A stretch of 64,000 nucleotides of DNA from Betaproteobacteria bacterium (GTDB lineage: Bacteria > Pseudomonadota > Gammaproteobacteria > Burkholderiales > Usitatibacteraceae). Numbering within the stretch: the stretch's first letter is position 1; every line of letters starts with the position of its first letter. Made by a program: the position numbers and the translations under genes. Shown piece by piece: positions 1 to 6,337 of this stretch. The notes under the pieces were generated by a model. It saw nothing but the letters and a program-made list of their open reading frames with translations. It did not search any database and was not told the origin of the DNA. Where the stretch lies: NCBI GenBank assembly GCA_016791265.1, contig JAEUMY010000022.1, positions 62,001 through 126,000 of the forward strand, written 5' to 3'.

Positions 1-25
1 GACACCCCATTAGCGGAGATCAGAC

Positions 26-238
26 ATGAGTGAAGAGAACGATCACAACAAGACCATCATGATTCGGCGTACTCCCGCCGGTGAGACGCCGCCGCCACAG
101 CCCGCCGTGCAACCCGCGGCAAGGCAATCTGAGCAGAAGAAGGAAGAAAAAAGCTGGTTCCAGAGTCCGCTGGGAATTGTCGGAATTGTCGCCGCGGTCG
201 CCGTGCTCACGTATGTCCTGCTCAAGGTGGGCAAGTAA
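26..238 (+). CDS. Small tail-anchored membrane protein, unknown function
   Basis: This 70-residue protein has a charged, Pro- and Gln-rich N-terminal half and one hydrophobic helix at about residues 48-66 ending in a short basic tail, which suggests a C-terminally anchored inner-membrane protein with a cytoplasmic head. A GCGGAG ribosome site precedes the ATG. It lies outside the prophage repeat, so it is probably a host gene, closed by the hairpin at 281-303. I do not recognise the family. Confidence 0.55.
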   Translation: MSEENDHNKTIMIRRTPAGETPPPQPAVQPAARQSEQKKEEKSWFQSPLGIVGIVAAVAVLTYVLLKVGK

Positions 239-280
239 GTCGGAGAACACGACCTTTCAAGCACAACGCGAAAACAAAAA

Positions 281-310
281 AAGTCCGGCGCAAGGCCGGA
301 CTTTTTGTTT
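281..310 (+). terminator. Intrinsic terminator after the small membrane protein
   Basis: AAGTCCGGC and GCCGGACTT form a 9-bp stem around a 5-nt loop, followed by TTTTTGTTT. It sits about 40 bp after the stop of the gene at 26-238. A near-identical hairpin recurs at 462-484. Confidence 0.75.
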
Positions 311-461
311 GGGGTGGCTAATGGGATTGTGGTCGTCGCGATTGCATCTCGCGCCGCCCATCCCGCGGAGCGGGACCAGCCTTCGGCTGTCCTGCGCAAG
401 TCCACTGGACTTGCTGGTCGAACCCCGGTGTCTCCTTCACCCAAGCCGCAATCCCAAACAA

Positions 462-490
462 AAATCCGGCACAAGGCCGGATTTTTGTTT
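462..490 (+). terminator. Terminator-like hairpin next to attL
   Basis: AAATCCGGC and GCCGGATTT form a 9-bp stem with loop ACAAG, followed by TTTTTGTTT. It ends exactly where the attL core begins. It differs from the hairpin at 281 by a compensated stem pair change. Confidence 0.6.
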
Positions 491-535
491 GGGGTGGCTA
501 ATGGGATTCGAACCCACGACAACCGGAATCACAAT
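490..535 (-). other. attL core (tRNA-His 3' fragment)
   Basis: These 46 bp are identical to 46609-46654. Only the 3' part of tRNA-His remains here, from the CCA end through the anticodon arm, so this copy is not a functional tRNA. Homology stops at 536. Confidence 0.92.
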
Positions 536-693
536 ATTCAGGACGTGGGTGCCAGCAATGTTAGTGCCTTGATTTTCTTGAGTTCGCGGCGGCGCAAAGT
601 CGCCTGAATCGCTCTGGAACCGGTACAGATGTGGCACACATCCGGCACACCCTGGCGAAAAGGTGGCACACCTTCAGCCAAGGAGATCAGCCC

Positions 694-1140
694 ATGCCCC
701 GCCTTATCGCAGCAATCCTGACCAGCGCGCTCGCGCTCAACGCACCAGCTCACGCCACGCAGAACCCGATCGCCCTACCCCAACTGTACGGATCGTACGC
801 CACGACGCCCGCCGGGCCGCCGGTGCTGTCGATGACCAACAAGTTTTTCAAGGCGCGCGCGCTGGCGCAGGCGTTCGATCCGATCTATGAAGAGCGCGAG
901 AGCATGCTCAGCCAGGACGCACTGGCCGAGCTGGGACTGCGCGCGCTGGATCCACGTCAGCCGGTGAAGGTGGTCAACGTGTACGCCGAGGTGATCGGCC
1001 CGGACGGGCGCACGACGCGGCTGGGCCCGCTCGAATCCTTTGTGCCGATAAGCCCGGCCGAGGTTGTGTTCATCGCACCAGGCAAGCCGGTGCGCGCGTT
1101 CAAGGTGTTGAGCTTTGTCGAGACGGAGAACAATCGCTAA
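694..1140 (+). CDS. Predicted secreted protein, unknown function
   Basis: The ATG at 694 is chosen because AAGGAGATCAG lies directly upstream and because the first residues (MPRLIAAILTSALALNAPAHA) form a signal peptide with an AHA cleavage site. The mature part is about 125 residues with no motif I recognise. It is the first gene inside attL and reads away from the late operon, the usual place for lysogenic cargo. Export to the periplasm is the only prediction. Confidence 0.6.
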   Translation: MPRLIAAILTSALALNAPAHATQNPIALPQLYGSYATTPAGPPVLSMTNKFFKARALAQAFDPIYEERESMLSQDALAELGLRALDPRQPVKVVNVYAEVIGPDGRTTRLGPLESFVPISPAEVVFIAPGKPVRAFKVLSFVETENNR

Positions 1141-1148
1141 AAAAACAC

Positions 1149-1177
1149 TTGACAAGAAGATACGCAATGCGTATATT
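1149..1177 (+). promoter_or_regulatory. Sigma70-type promoter with palindromic operator (copy 1)
   Basis: TTGACA (1149-1154), a 17-bp spacer and TATATT (1172-1177) form a near-consensus promoter. The odd palindrome ATACGCAATGCGTAT (160-174 of this kilobase) covers the spacer and the -10 box, so a bound repressor would block polymerase. The arrangement and the following leader recur at 1624. Confidence 0.8.
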
Positions 1178-1234
1178 TTGAATTGTGCGCTATGCACACA
1201 CCGCGCCTCGGGTTATCAGGGGTAAGGAATCAAG

Positions 1235-1549
1235 ATGAACATGAATCGCAACGAAGTCATTGCAGCAATTAAGGCCGCCCTGAAGGCACGCTCGGGCAAG
1301 ACCTGGAGCGTCACCGGCGGCCGCGGCACCGCATACGGCTGGATCACCATCAGCTCGCCGCCGGCACGCCGCCTGGAGTTCGGCTACATGTCGGCCGAGG
1401 ATCGTGCCGAGTTGGCCAAGCTGCTCGGTAAATCGTCGGTCCACCAGCAAGGCGAATCCATCCCTGCGGCGTCGGACTACTATCAGGAGTACATTGACCG
1501 CGCCAACGGCCGGACGCCGAGCAAGATTGGCCAGCCCTACTGGGACTGA
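1235..1549 (+). CDS. Conserved small phage/plasmid-type protein, unknown function
   Basis: This 104-residue protein has a GGTAAGGAATC ribosome site and sits behind the strong regulated promoter at 1149. Its body (WSVTGGRGTAYGWI, and a C-terminal PSKIGQPYWD) resembles a conserved hypothetical family I have seen in mobile elements of several phyla. No function is known to me. It is soluble with no membrane helix. The duplicated control region it shares with the next gene suggests the two act or are regulated together. Confidence 0.65.
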   Translation: MNMNRNEVIAAIKAALKARSGKTWSVTGGRGTAYGWITISSPPARRLEFGYMSAEDRAELAKLLGKSSVHQQGESIPAASDYYQEYIDRANGRTPSKIGQPYWD

Positions 1550-1563
1550 CTAGAAAGGCAAAT

Positions 1564-1603
1564 CCCGTGCCAGCAACACGCTGGCACGGGAAAAAATATT
1601 TTT
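1564..1603 (+). terminator. Terminator after the 1235-1549 gene
   Basis: CCCGTGCCAGC (564-574) pairs with GCTGGCACGGG (580-590) in an 11-bp stem, followed by AAAAAATATTTTT. The U-run is not immediate, so efficiency is uncertain. Confidence 0.6.
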
Positions 1604-1623
1604 CGATTTTCTGCAAAAAATGC

Positions 1624-1652
1624 TTGACTAAAATATACGCCTTGCGTATATT
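1624..1652 (+). promoter_or_regulatory. Sigma70-type promoter with palindromic operator (copy 2)
   Basis: TTGACT (1624-1629), 17 bp and TATATT (1647-1652). ATACGC-CTT-GCGTAT (1635-1649) is the same inverted repeat as in copy 1 with a different centre. The roughly 60-bp leader after it is nearly identical to that before 1235, including CCTCGGGTTA and GGGGTAAGG. Confidence 0.8.
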
Positions 1653-1711
1653 TACACCTGTGCACAACGCACACACCGCACCTCGGGTTAGCAGGGGTAA
1701 GGAGTCAAGCA

Positions 1712-2020
1712 ATGAGCAACGCAATCATCGAAGTCGCAGAGCGTTTCACCCACCTGCGCGAAGGCAACGAGAACGTCTGCAACGAGCGCATCACCGCCCG
1801 CGACGTGATCCGTCACGGCATCCGCAGCGCGTACAGCTACGCCTTCACGCTGGCCATGAGAAACGGCAACAAGACCGTCGGCCTGTTCAGCCAGACCACT
1901 TCATCCGACGACGAGCTGTCGGCCCATAAGGCCGCGATGGCTTTCGTGGATGAACTGTTCACGCCTGACGCGGTGGAGGAAGTCTGCCCGATGCTGCGAG
2001 TCGGTGTACAGGTGAAGTAA
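1712..2020 (+). CDS. Small unknown protein co-regulated with 1235-1549
   Basis: This 102-residue protein starts at an ATG with GGTAAGGAGTC upstream and is expressed from promoter copy 2. It is predicted soluble and mixed alpha/beta. The family is not recognised. The duplicated promoter, operator and leader link it to the gene at 1235. A DNA-mimic or anti-host role is possible from the context but unsupported by any motif. Confidence 0.6.
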   Translation: MSNAIIEVAERFTHLREGNENVCNERITARDVIRHGIRSAYSYAFTLAMRNGNKTVGLFSQTTSSDDELSAHKAAMAFVDELFTPDAVEEVCPMLRVGVQVK

Positions 2021-2093
2021 GCGGGACGGGGCGGGGCAACCCGCCCCCTGTCCGGAACCATCAACGGAGAGGGTTGGCCACCAGGAGAAGGCA

Positions 2094-2522
2094 ATGCCAC
2101 ATGGCAACAGGAACTGGAAGCGACGATGGGCAGTCAGCACGGCCACGCACGAGGCCCGGCACGAATGCGGCCTGGTGATGACGTTCACGCGGCCGCCTGG
2201 CGTGGCCGTGAACGCTGAAGAAGTATTCGAGAAGCTGGCCGCCGACCCGGATGGCCAGCATGCCGGCGCGCGCATGGCGCGCCTATTGGATGAAGGAAGG
2301 AAGATCTATGCCCAAACGATCGAGCGAGCAGCCGCTGCCGGAGCCCACGGCGGACGCACTGAGGACGGCCAGGCTGGCCGCAGAGCTGACCCAGGCACAG
2401 GCGGCCGAGCTGGTCCATCTGTCGTCACAGACGCGATGGGCGGAGTACGAGAACGGAACGCGGAACATCGACCTGGCCAGGTGGGAACTGTTCTTGATCA
2501 AGACCAAGCAGAGAAAACCTAA
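2094..2522 (+). CDS. Doubtful reading frame overlapping the HTH gene
   Basis: The first 65 residues or so (with EEVFEKLAADPDG and ARMARLLDEGRKIYAQ) have protein-like composition. From about 2310 onward the frame is Gly/Arg-rich and overlaps the well-supported HTH gene. Either a real short gene runs into it, or the frame has been damaged by a small indel. The gap 2021-2307 holds no other candidate. Confidence 0.25.
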   Translation: MPHGNRNWKRRWAVSTATHEARHECGLVMTFTRPPGVAVNAEEVFEKLAADPDGQHAGARMARLLDEGRKIYAQTIERAAAAGAHGGRTEDGQAGRRADPGTGGRAGPSVVTDAMGGVRERNAEHRPGQVGTVLDQDQAEKT

Positions 2523-2526
2523 CTGA
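2308..2526 (+). CDS. Small helix-turn-helix DNA-binding protein
   Basis: This 72-residue protein has an XRE-like helix-turn-helix (LRTARLAAELTQAQAAELV, then SSQTRWAEYENG), covering most of its length. GAAGGAAGG precedes the ATG at 2308, favouring this start over the upstream one at 2251. It is a candidate binder of the ATACGC/GCGTAT operators at 1160 and 1635, but that is a guess from proximity. It converges with, and overlaps by 8 bp, the gene at 2519-2794. Confidence 0.7.
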   Translation: MPKRSSEQPLPEPTADALRTARLAAELTQAQAAELVHLSSQTRWAEYENGTRNIDLARWELFLIKTKQRKPN

Positions 2527-2794
2527 CATCGGGCGGCATTCGTCCGAACTTGCCAACACTGGGCAGCTGCCCCTTGGCTCGCTCTTTCACGCCGATCACG
2601 TGCGGCCCCCAGCTGCCGGCATCGAGCCGGCCGGATTCGATGATGTGGCAGAGGCTGAGCGCGCAGGCCTCCAGCGTGCGCAGGCGCTCGATCTCACGGA
2701 GCAGCGCGCGCGCCGCCGGCGATGTGTGGCGGGCGGCGATGGCGTCGAGATCTTCGGCGGCGAGGGGCGGGTGGGTGATGGGGCGGGTGTTCAT
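2519..2794 (-). CDS. Small unknown phage protein
   Basis: This 91-residue soluble protein begins at the internal ATG at 2794 (GGGTGGCGG upstream). The longer frame to 2896 runs through the terminator hairpin at 2846-2883 and is rejected. The N-terminal half has a helical ALLREIERLRTLE segment. It lies beyond the late-operon terminator, so it may be expressed separately. The function is unknown. Confidence 0.5.
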   Translation of the reverse strand: MNTRPITHPPLAAEDLDAIAARHTSPAARALLREIERLRTLEACALSLCHIIESGRLDAGSWGPHVIGVKERAKGQLPSVGKFGRMPPDVS

Positions 2795-2845
2795 GGCCGC
2801 CACCCTACAACAGGCCGGCGAATAATCCGGGGCCACCAACGACAA

Positions 2846-2883
2846 AAGCGCCCGCCCCTGTCCGAAGACAAGGGCGGGCGCTT
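2846..2883 (-). terminator. Terminator at the end of the leftward late operon
   Basis: A 17-bp stem (846-862 with 867-883, one mismatch) around CGAA, built on AAGCGCCCGCCC. On the minus strand it is followed by TTTTGTCGTT. It lies just past the last late gene (stop at 2927). Confidence 0.75.
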
Positions 2884-2926
2884 GATCGTGCCGCAAAGGG
2901 CCGCATGAGAGGCCGGGGATAGGGAA

Positions 2927-3595
2927 TCAGGACGGCGGTCGGGTCACGATGAACCGCCCGTGCTCAATCCGCGACACTTCCAGCCTCGACCGCGTCCCGG
3001 GCGGGTTGGCGGTGAAGTCGGACAGCGCGCCGATCACGATCAAGCTCACGCGCTGCGCCGGCGTCTGGTCAGGCAGGTATGCGGCGGTGTAGACCAACTC
3101 GTGGCGCAGCTCGCCGAACCAGTTATGCCAGATGATCTCGGCCACCCAGCCCGCGACGCCCGCACTGTTGGCATGGACGATGATCTCGTAGGTCCGGCCC
3201 GGAACCCAGGCCACCGGCTTGAACCCGGTCAGCTGCTGATTGACGAAATTCTCGATGTAGACTCCGTGCCGATCCAGGATAATGCCCCGCGCCGCATACG
3301 GCACCGCAGGATTCGGCGAAAAATTGAAGTAGCCATCGAGTAGGATGAAGATGTGGTCTTGCGGCCACGTCTCGAAGTAATCGTTGACCTTCAACCGGAA
3401 TCGCAGCCACTGCGTTTCATCCGGCGCGCGCTTGGCGTCCACCAACAGCAAACCGCCGCGCATGGGCACGGTGAGCGTGGTGGCGACGTCATGCGGCTGC
3501 TTCCATGTGAATGTGTGTTTCAGATTTTCCGCGCACGCCGGCGTGGCAAGCATCATCATGGTCAGGGCGAAGATGCTTGCAAAGAATGTTTTCAC
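2927..3595 (-). CDS. Secreted beta-rich protein at the end of the late operon
   Basis: The start is GTG at 3595: GAGGTGAAACC lies upstream and the first 22 residues (KTFFASIFALTMMMLATPACA) form a signal peptide. The mature part of about 200 residues is rich in aromatic and beta-forming stretches, possibly a jelly-roll or lectin fold, but I see no diagnostic motif. It follows the spanin genes, overlapping Rz by 4 bp. It may be lysogenic cargo or a lysis accessory. Confidence is high for the gene and low for a role. Confidence 0.65.
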   Translation of the reverse strand: MKTFFASIFALTMMMLATPACAENLKHTFTWKQPHDVATTLTVPMRGGLLLVDAKRAPDETQWLRFRLKVNDYFETWPQDHIFILLDGYFNFSPNPAVPYAARGIILDRHGVYIENFVNQQLTGFKPVAWVPGRTYEIIVHANSAGVAGWVAEIIWHNWFGELRHELVYTAAYLPDQTPAQRVSLIVIGALSDFTANPPGTRSRLEVSRIEHGRFIVTRPPS

Positions 3596-4230
3596 GGTTT
3601 CACCTCGATAGCGGCACGTCGCGCCCGCTCGGCGCGGAAGGATTCCCAGGCATCGCGCCTGTCGATGTACCAGCGTTCCCATGCGTCGACGTCGATGGCG
3701 AGCTGGCGGCAGGTGCCGGCGTTGTCGGCGTTGATGTCGGCGACCCGATCAAGCGGAACGCCGGACGGCTCGTCGACAAGGGCACCGGGGGATCGGGCCA
3801 GGGCGGCAAGGTCTCCGGACCAGGCGGCGTCGTGGTGGAGCACGAAGCCGCGAGGCACAACACAGCGAGACACAGACAGAGGCGTGATGTAGTCACGGGT
3901 TCGCTCCTTGATGAGTTGGATCTCGGTTTGCACGCGGCCGGCCGCTGCATCGCGCTCGGCCCGCAGCGTGGTGATGCGGGCCGACATCGCGACCACGTAG
4001 TCGGCGACGGCCGACTGGTGCTCGCGCCGGATCGCGGCGTCGCGCTGCGCGTAGCGCTCCGCCTGCGCGGCCAGCTTGCGATCGACATCCCAGCCGTGGG
4101 CGAACCACGCGGCGATGCACGCCACGATGGCCAGCGTCGTGCGCGGCCACTCGATGGCCAGCTTGAACGTGCCGACAACGGCGGACTTGAGCCAGCCCAG
4201 CGGGGCGAGGAGCCAGGCGGGCGGGATCAT
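3592..4230 (-). CDS. Rz-like inner-membrane spanin
   Basis: This 212-residue protein has an N-terminal membrane helix (about 22-44) followed by a long helical periplasmic part with charged heptads (about 50-110), the layout of i-spanins. A second reading frame for an outer-membrane lipoprotein is nested within it, the classic Rz/Rz1 arrangement. Together the pair would fuse inner and outer membranes at lysis. The upstream gene ends in a 4-bp overlap with this start. The C-terminal 80 residues are longer than in lambda Rz. Confidence 0.75.
   Translation of the reverse strand: MIPPAWLLAPLGWLKSAVVGTFKLAIEWPRTTLAIVACIAAWFAHGWDVDRKLAAQAERYAQRDAAIRREHQSAVADYVVAMSARITTLRAERDAAAGRVQTEIQLIKERTRDYITPLSVSRCVVPRGFVLHHDAAWSGDLAALARSPGALVDEPSGVPLDRVADINADNAGTCRQLAIDVDAWERWYIDRRDAWESFRAERARRAAIEVKP
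3600..3896 (-). CDS. Rz1-like outer-membrane spanin lipoprotein, nested in Rz
   Basis: The GTG at 3896 has AAGGAG 7 bp upstream. The product starts VTTSRLCLCLAVLCLAASC, a lipoprotein signal with a lipobox Cys, then a Pro-rich stretch (TTTPPGPETLPPWPDPPVP), as is usual for o-spanins. It lies entirely within the Rz-like gene in another frame. The reading frame continues to 3600 (98 residues), longer than most Rz1 proteins, so part of the C-terminus may be dispensable. Confidence 0.72.
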   Translation of the reverse strand: MTTSRLCLCLAVLCLAASCSTTTPPGPETLPPWPDPPVPLSTSRPAFRLIGSPTSTPTTPAPAASSPSTSTHGNAGTSTGAMPGNPSAPSGRDVPLSR

Positions 4231-4496
4231 GGTTCACCGCCATCGATCTTCGCCGTGAGCACGATCGGGAACGCCGGGTCGTACTCCGGATTCAGTCCGT
4301 GTGCGACGGCCGCGAAGAGCATGAAGGCCTCGGTACAGATCGTGAGCCAGAGCTCCGGCACCCAGTTCGGCGTGGCCAGGCTGGGGCAGTCCGCCGGGCG
4401 CATGTCCACGTACACCGGACACACGCCGGCGAACCAGCCTTTGTGCGTAAAGTGGCTTTGGATCTCTTCGTCGCTGAAGTGATCGAAGAGCGCCAT
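4227..4496 (-). CDS. Small unknown protein in the lysis region
   Basis: This 89-residue protein overlaps the Rz start by 4 bp, so it is probably translationally coupled. Its central segment (ELWLTICTEAFMLFAAVAHG) is hydrophobic enough for a weak membrane helix. Three Cys residues are present. No family is recognised. Its place between the EF-hand-like protein and spanins suggests a lysis accessory or simply lysis-operon cargo. Confidence 0.55.
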   Translation of the reverse strand: MALFDHFSDEEIQSHFTHKGWFAGVCPVYVDMRPADCPSLATPNWVPELWLTICTEAFMLFAAVAHGLNPEYDPAFPIVLTAKIDGGEP

Positions 4497-4498
4497 GA

Positions 4499-4741
4499 TC
4501 AGCAGCCCGCGACCTTCATCGCCACGAACACGATGCCCGCACCGGCTGCTGCCGCGACGCAGACCGCCACGGTGGCGCCGCGGCGAGAGACGAAGCGCGC
4601 CGCTTCGGCGTCGATTCTGGCCAGGACGACGTCGACGTCCTTCTGGTCGACGTGGCCATCGCCGTTCTGATCACCGCGTTCAACGAACGCAGCCTTCGCG
4701 TTCTGTGCGATCTTGCTGGTGAATTCGCCAAGCTTGCCCAT
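4499..4741 (-). CDS. Small membrane protein with an EF-hand/dockerin-like loop
   Basis: This 80-residue protein has a calcium-loop motif DQNGDGHVDQKD at residues 24-35 (ligand positions D24, N26, D28, D32, D35), then a membrane helix (about 56-76) at the C-terminus. The helix and the position in the lysis cluster would suit a holin, antiholin or pore regulator. The single EF-like loop is odd for such a small phage protein. No enzyme motif is visible. Both the calcium binding and the lysis role are inferences. Confidence 0.6.
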   Translation of the reverse strand: MGKLGEFTSKIAQNAKAAFVERGDQNGDGHVDQKDVDVVLARIDAEAARFVSRRGATVAVCVAAAAGAGIVFVAMKVAGC

Positions 4742-4773
4742 GGTGGTGCTCCTTCTCGGTGGTGGAAATGAAA

Positions 4774-4794
4774 CGCCCCGGGCAGGCCGGGGCG
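4774..4794 (-). terminator. Weak terminator between lysis genes
   Basis: CGCCCCGG (774-781) pairs with CCGGGGCG (787-794). On the minus strand it is followed by TTTCATTT. It lies between the genes ending at 4829 and starting at 4741, so it may only reduce readthrough. Confidence 0.45.
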
Positions 4795-4809
4795 CGGGTG
4801 CAACGTCTT

Positions 4810-4821
4810 GCGAATATTCGC
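4810..4821. repeat. GCGAATATTCGC palindrome, copy 1
   Basis: Perfect 12-bp palindrome in the gap between two lysis-region genes. One of nine copies in the window. Confidence 0.9.
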
Positions 4822-4828
4822 GATGCGG

Positions 4829-5272
4829 TCAGCCCGCTGCCTGCGACCGATGGCTGACGATCTCGATCTCGACCTTCTCGCCGGCCACCTGCGCGGCCTC
4901 GATCTTGGCGAAGAGCGGCGCGAACGCGGCCACGCTTTCACGCACGGACGCGCCGGCGATGCTGCGGCCGGGCAGCAGACAGCCTTCGGTGTCGTGCTCG
5001 GTGTTGCCTGGGTGGATGCGCACACCTTCGAAGCCGGGCACGTTCAGCAGCAGCGGCAGATTGCGCTTGAACCAAGGCGACCACGTGATGACGACGGTGT
5101 ACGTCCCCTCGGGAATGGCCGTTTGTCCGGGCACCTTCCAATCCTTGACCGGCACGCCGGGCGTCTCGCGCACCCTGTCTTCCAGGATGAAGCACTCGTG
5201 CTGGCCATCGATGGACAGGCGGCCGATGGTGGACGTCTGGCCGAACATCTCCCGCTTCAGCAGCAGCTTCAT
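4829..5272 (-). CDS. DUF5675-like protein, putative
   Basis: The 147-residue product starts at the ATG at 5272 (MKLLLKREMF). The body has the pattern of the DUF5675 family as I recall it: an FILEDRVRETPG strand, PEGTYTVVITWSPWFKRNLPLLLNV in two strands, then IHPGNTEHDTEGCLLPG, a His-Asp-Cys cluster that may be an active or metal site. Such proteins are found in phage lysis regions, and a cell-wall role is plausible but not established. It overlaps the upstream membrane protein by 4 bp. Confidence 0.65.
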   Translation of the reverse strand: MKLLLKREMFGQTSTIGRLSIDGQHECFILEDRVRETPGVPVKDWKVPGQTAIPEGTYTVVITWSPWFKRNLPLLLNVPGFEGVRIHPGNTEHDTEGCLLPGRSIAGASVRESVAAFAPLFAKIEAAQVAGEKVEIEIVSHRSQAAG

Positions 5273-5565
5273 GCCCGCACCGCCGCATGCGCCGGCAAGC
5301 CGCGCAACCACGCGCCACGACCGTGCCACAGCCTGAATACGTTGCAGGCGAGCAGGATCAGCTGCACCAGGTTCACCGGCGCGTACAGCGGCGCGAACAG
5401 GACGGCGAAGAACGCAAACGCCTCGATCCGGTAGATCGTCCGGATCTCCTGTTTGGTCTTCTTCGGCGCGATGAACCGAGCGCGGCAGATGCACATCACC
5501 AGCCCGGCGAGACAGAGAAGAATATTCAGCGAGATGAACAGCGCATGCATGACGTCATATCCCAT
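5269..5565 (-). CDS. Putative holin-like membrane protein (2-3 helices)
   Basis: The 98-residue product from the ATG at 5565 has hydrophobic segments at about residues 7-25 and 48-83, separated by a basic loop (RFIAPKKTKQEIR). Size, topology and position among lysis genes fit a class II or III holin. It overlaps its neighbours on both sides (4 and 11 bp). Holin families are too diverse to name from sequence alone. Confidence 0.5.
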   Translation of the reverse strand: MGYDVMHALFISLNILLCLAGLVMCICRARFIAPKKTKQEIRTIYRIEAFAFFAVLFAPLYAPVNLVQLILLACNVFRLWHGRGAWLRGLPAHAAVRA

Positions 5566-5971
5566 CTTTGGGCCCTTGTTGTTGATCAACCCTGCGGCCG
5601 AGGAATCCGGCAAGACGCGCGACCACCCAGTCGCGCACGCTCTTCGGGTCCTTCAGCCAGCCGATGCCGAGCGCGATCGGCACCAGCGTGATGTTCGGAG
5701 CGAGCCAGGCACCGCCGATCGAGACCAGCCACATCGCCGTCGGCACGGTAAGCAGCACGGCGAGCAGCATCCGCACGAGGACATACCCGACTGCCTGGGC
5801 GGCGGTCATCTCGCGGTCGTTGTCTGTGATGGAGAGATACGCGCCACAGCCCGCTGCGATGAGCAGGGTCACGTAGTGGCTGATCACGTTGGCCACCTCG
5901 GCCGACATGAATAAACCGAGCAGCAGAGCCATGAGGCCCGCGAAGTCTTCGATCGGCTTGGATGGCGGCAC
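5555..5971 (-). CDS. Polytopic membrane protein, holin-like
   Basis: This 138-residue protein has about four hydrophobic helices (residues 10-25, 28-48, 62-82, 85-105) and a basic C-terminus, typical of phage holin-family proteins of 3-4 helices. It is followed by a second, smaller membrane protein, so the pair may be a holin and antiholin. There is no catalytic motif. The assignment rests on topology and operon position. Confidence 0.5.
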   Translation of the reverse strand: MPPSKPIEDFAGLMALLLGLFMSAEVANVISHYVTLLIAAGCGAYLSITDNDREMTAAQAVGYVLVRMLLAVLLTVPTAMWLVSIGGAWLAPNITLVPIALGIGWLKDPKSVRDWVVARLAGFLGRRVDQQQGPKDGI

Positions 5972-5995
5972 GAGACGGGTCTCCTGTGTTGAAAT

Positions 5996-6337
5996 TTATT
6001 TGTCCCGCACCTTGTGGATGAGCAGCTTGGCTCGCTCTGCGGCTGCCTCGGCTTCGCGGTCTTTCAAAGCCTGCGGCGCATCAGGGCGCGCAGCCAGGTA
6101 TTCGCGCAGGGCGCGGACGCTGGACAGATCGATCTCGACCAATTTTTGCCGTGCGGCGGCGTCTTGCGCGCCCGCCGCAAGTGCCGACTGCACCGCCGGC
6201 CAGGCGGCCTCAATCTCGGACCGAGTTGGACACGGTGCGGGGTTGGCCGGATGCCAGATGATGCGATCCGGGTTGTTGTCGTAACAGGTGAACTGCGCGC
6301 CTGGCACGAGGTGCAGCAAAATTGCGGTGATGTTCAT
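5996..6337 (-). CDS. Fibre-assembly or XkdW-like protein
   Basis: This 113-residue protein begins with a short beta-rich part (YDNNPDRIIWHP) then PTRSEIEAAWPAVQ and a helical C-terminus, the pattern of small proteins found directly after tail-fibre genes (XkdW and fibre-assembly types). Its start overlaps the fibre gene stop by 4 bp, consistent with translational coupling to the fibre it would help fold or attach. No catalytic residues are apparent. Confidence 0.55.
   Translation of the reverse strand: MNITAILLHLVPGAQFTCYDNNPDRIIWHPANPAPCPTRSEIEAAWPAVQSALAAGAQDAAARQKLVEIDLSSVRALREYLAARPDAPQALKDREAEAAAERAKLLIHKVRDK

Larger units (their letters stand above)
279..508. repeat. Direct repeat of terminator plus tRNA-His 3' fragment
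   Basis: Two copies of a roughly 50-bp unit (279-328 and 460-508) each hold a CCGGC-CAAGGCCGG hairpin, a TTTTTGTTT run and the tRNA-His 3' end GGGGTGGCTAATGGGATT. The first copy diverges after those 18 tRNA bases. The second continues as attL. The segment between them has three small hairpins (near 363-373, 381-393 and 398-414). The arrangement looks like a scar of an earlier event at the same tRNA site. Confidence 0.6.

Noticed and set aside
305..607. Open frame across attL as a separate gene
   Set aside because: It is the integrase C-terminal frame carried over by the att core, joined to unrelated host sequence. There is no ribosome site and the first part is tRNA-derived.
2797..2896. Upstream extension of the 2519-2794 gene
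   Set aside because: It crosses the terminator hairpin and has no ribosome site.
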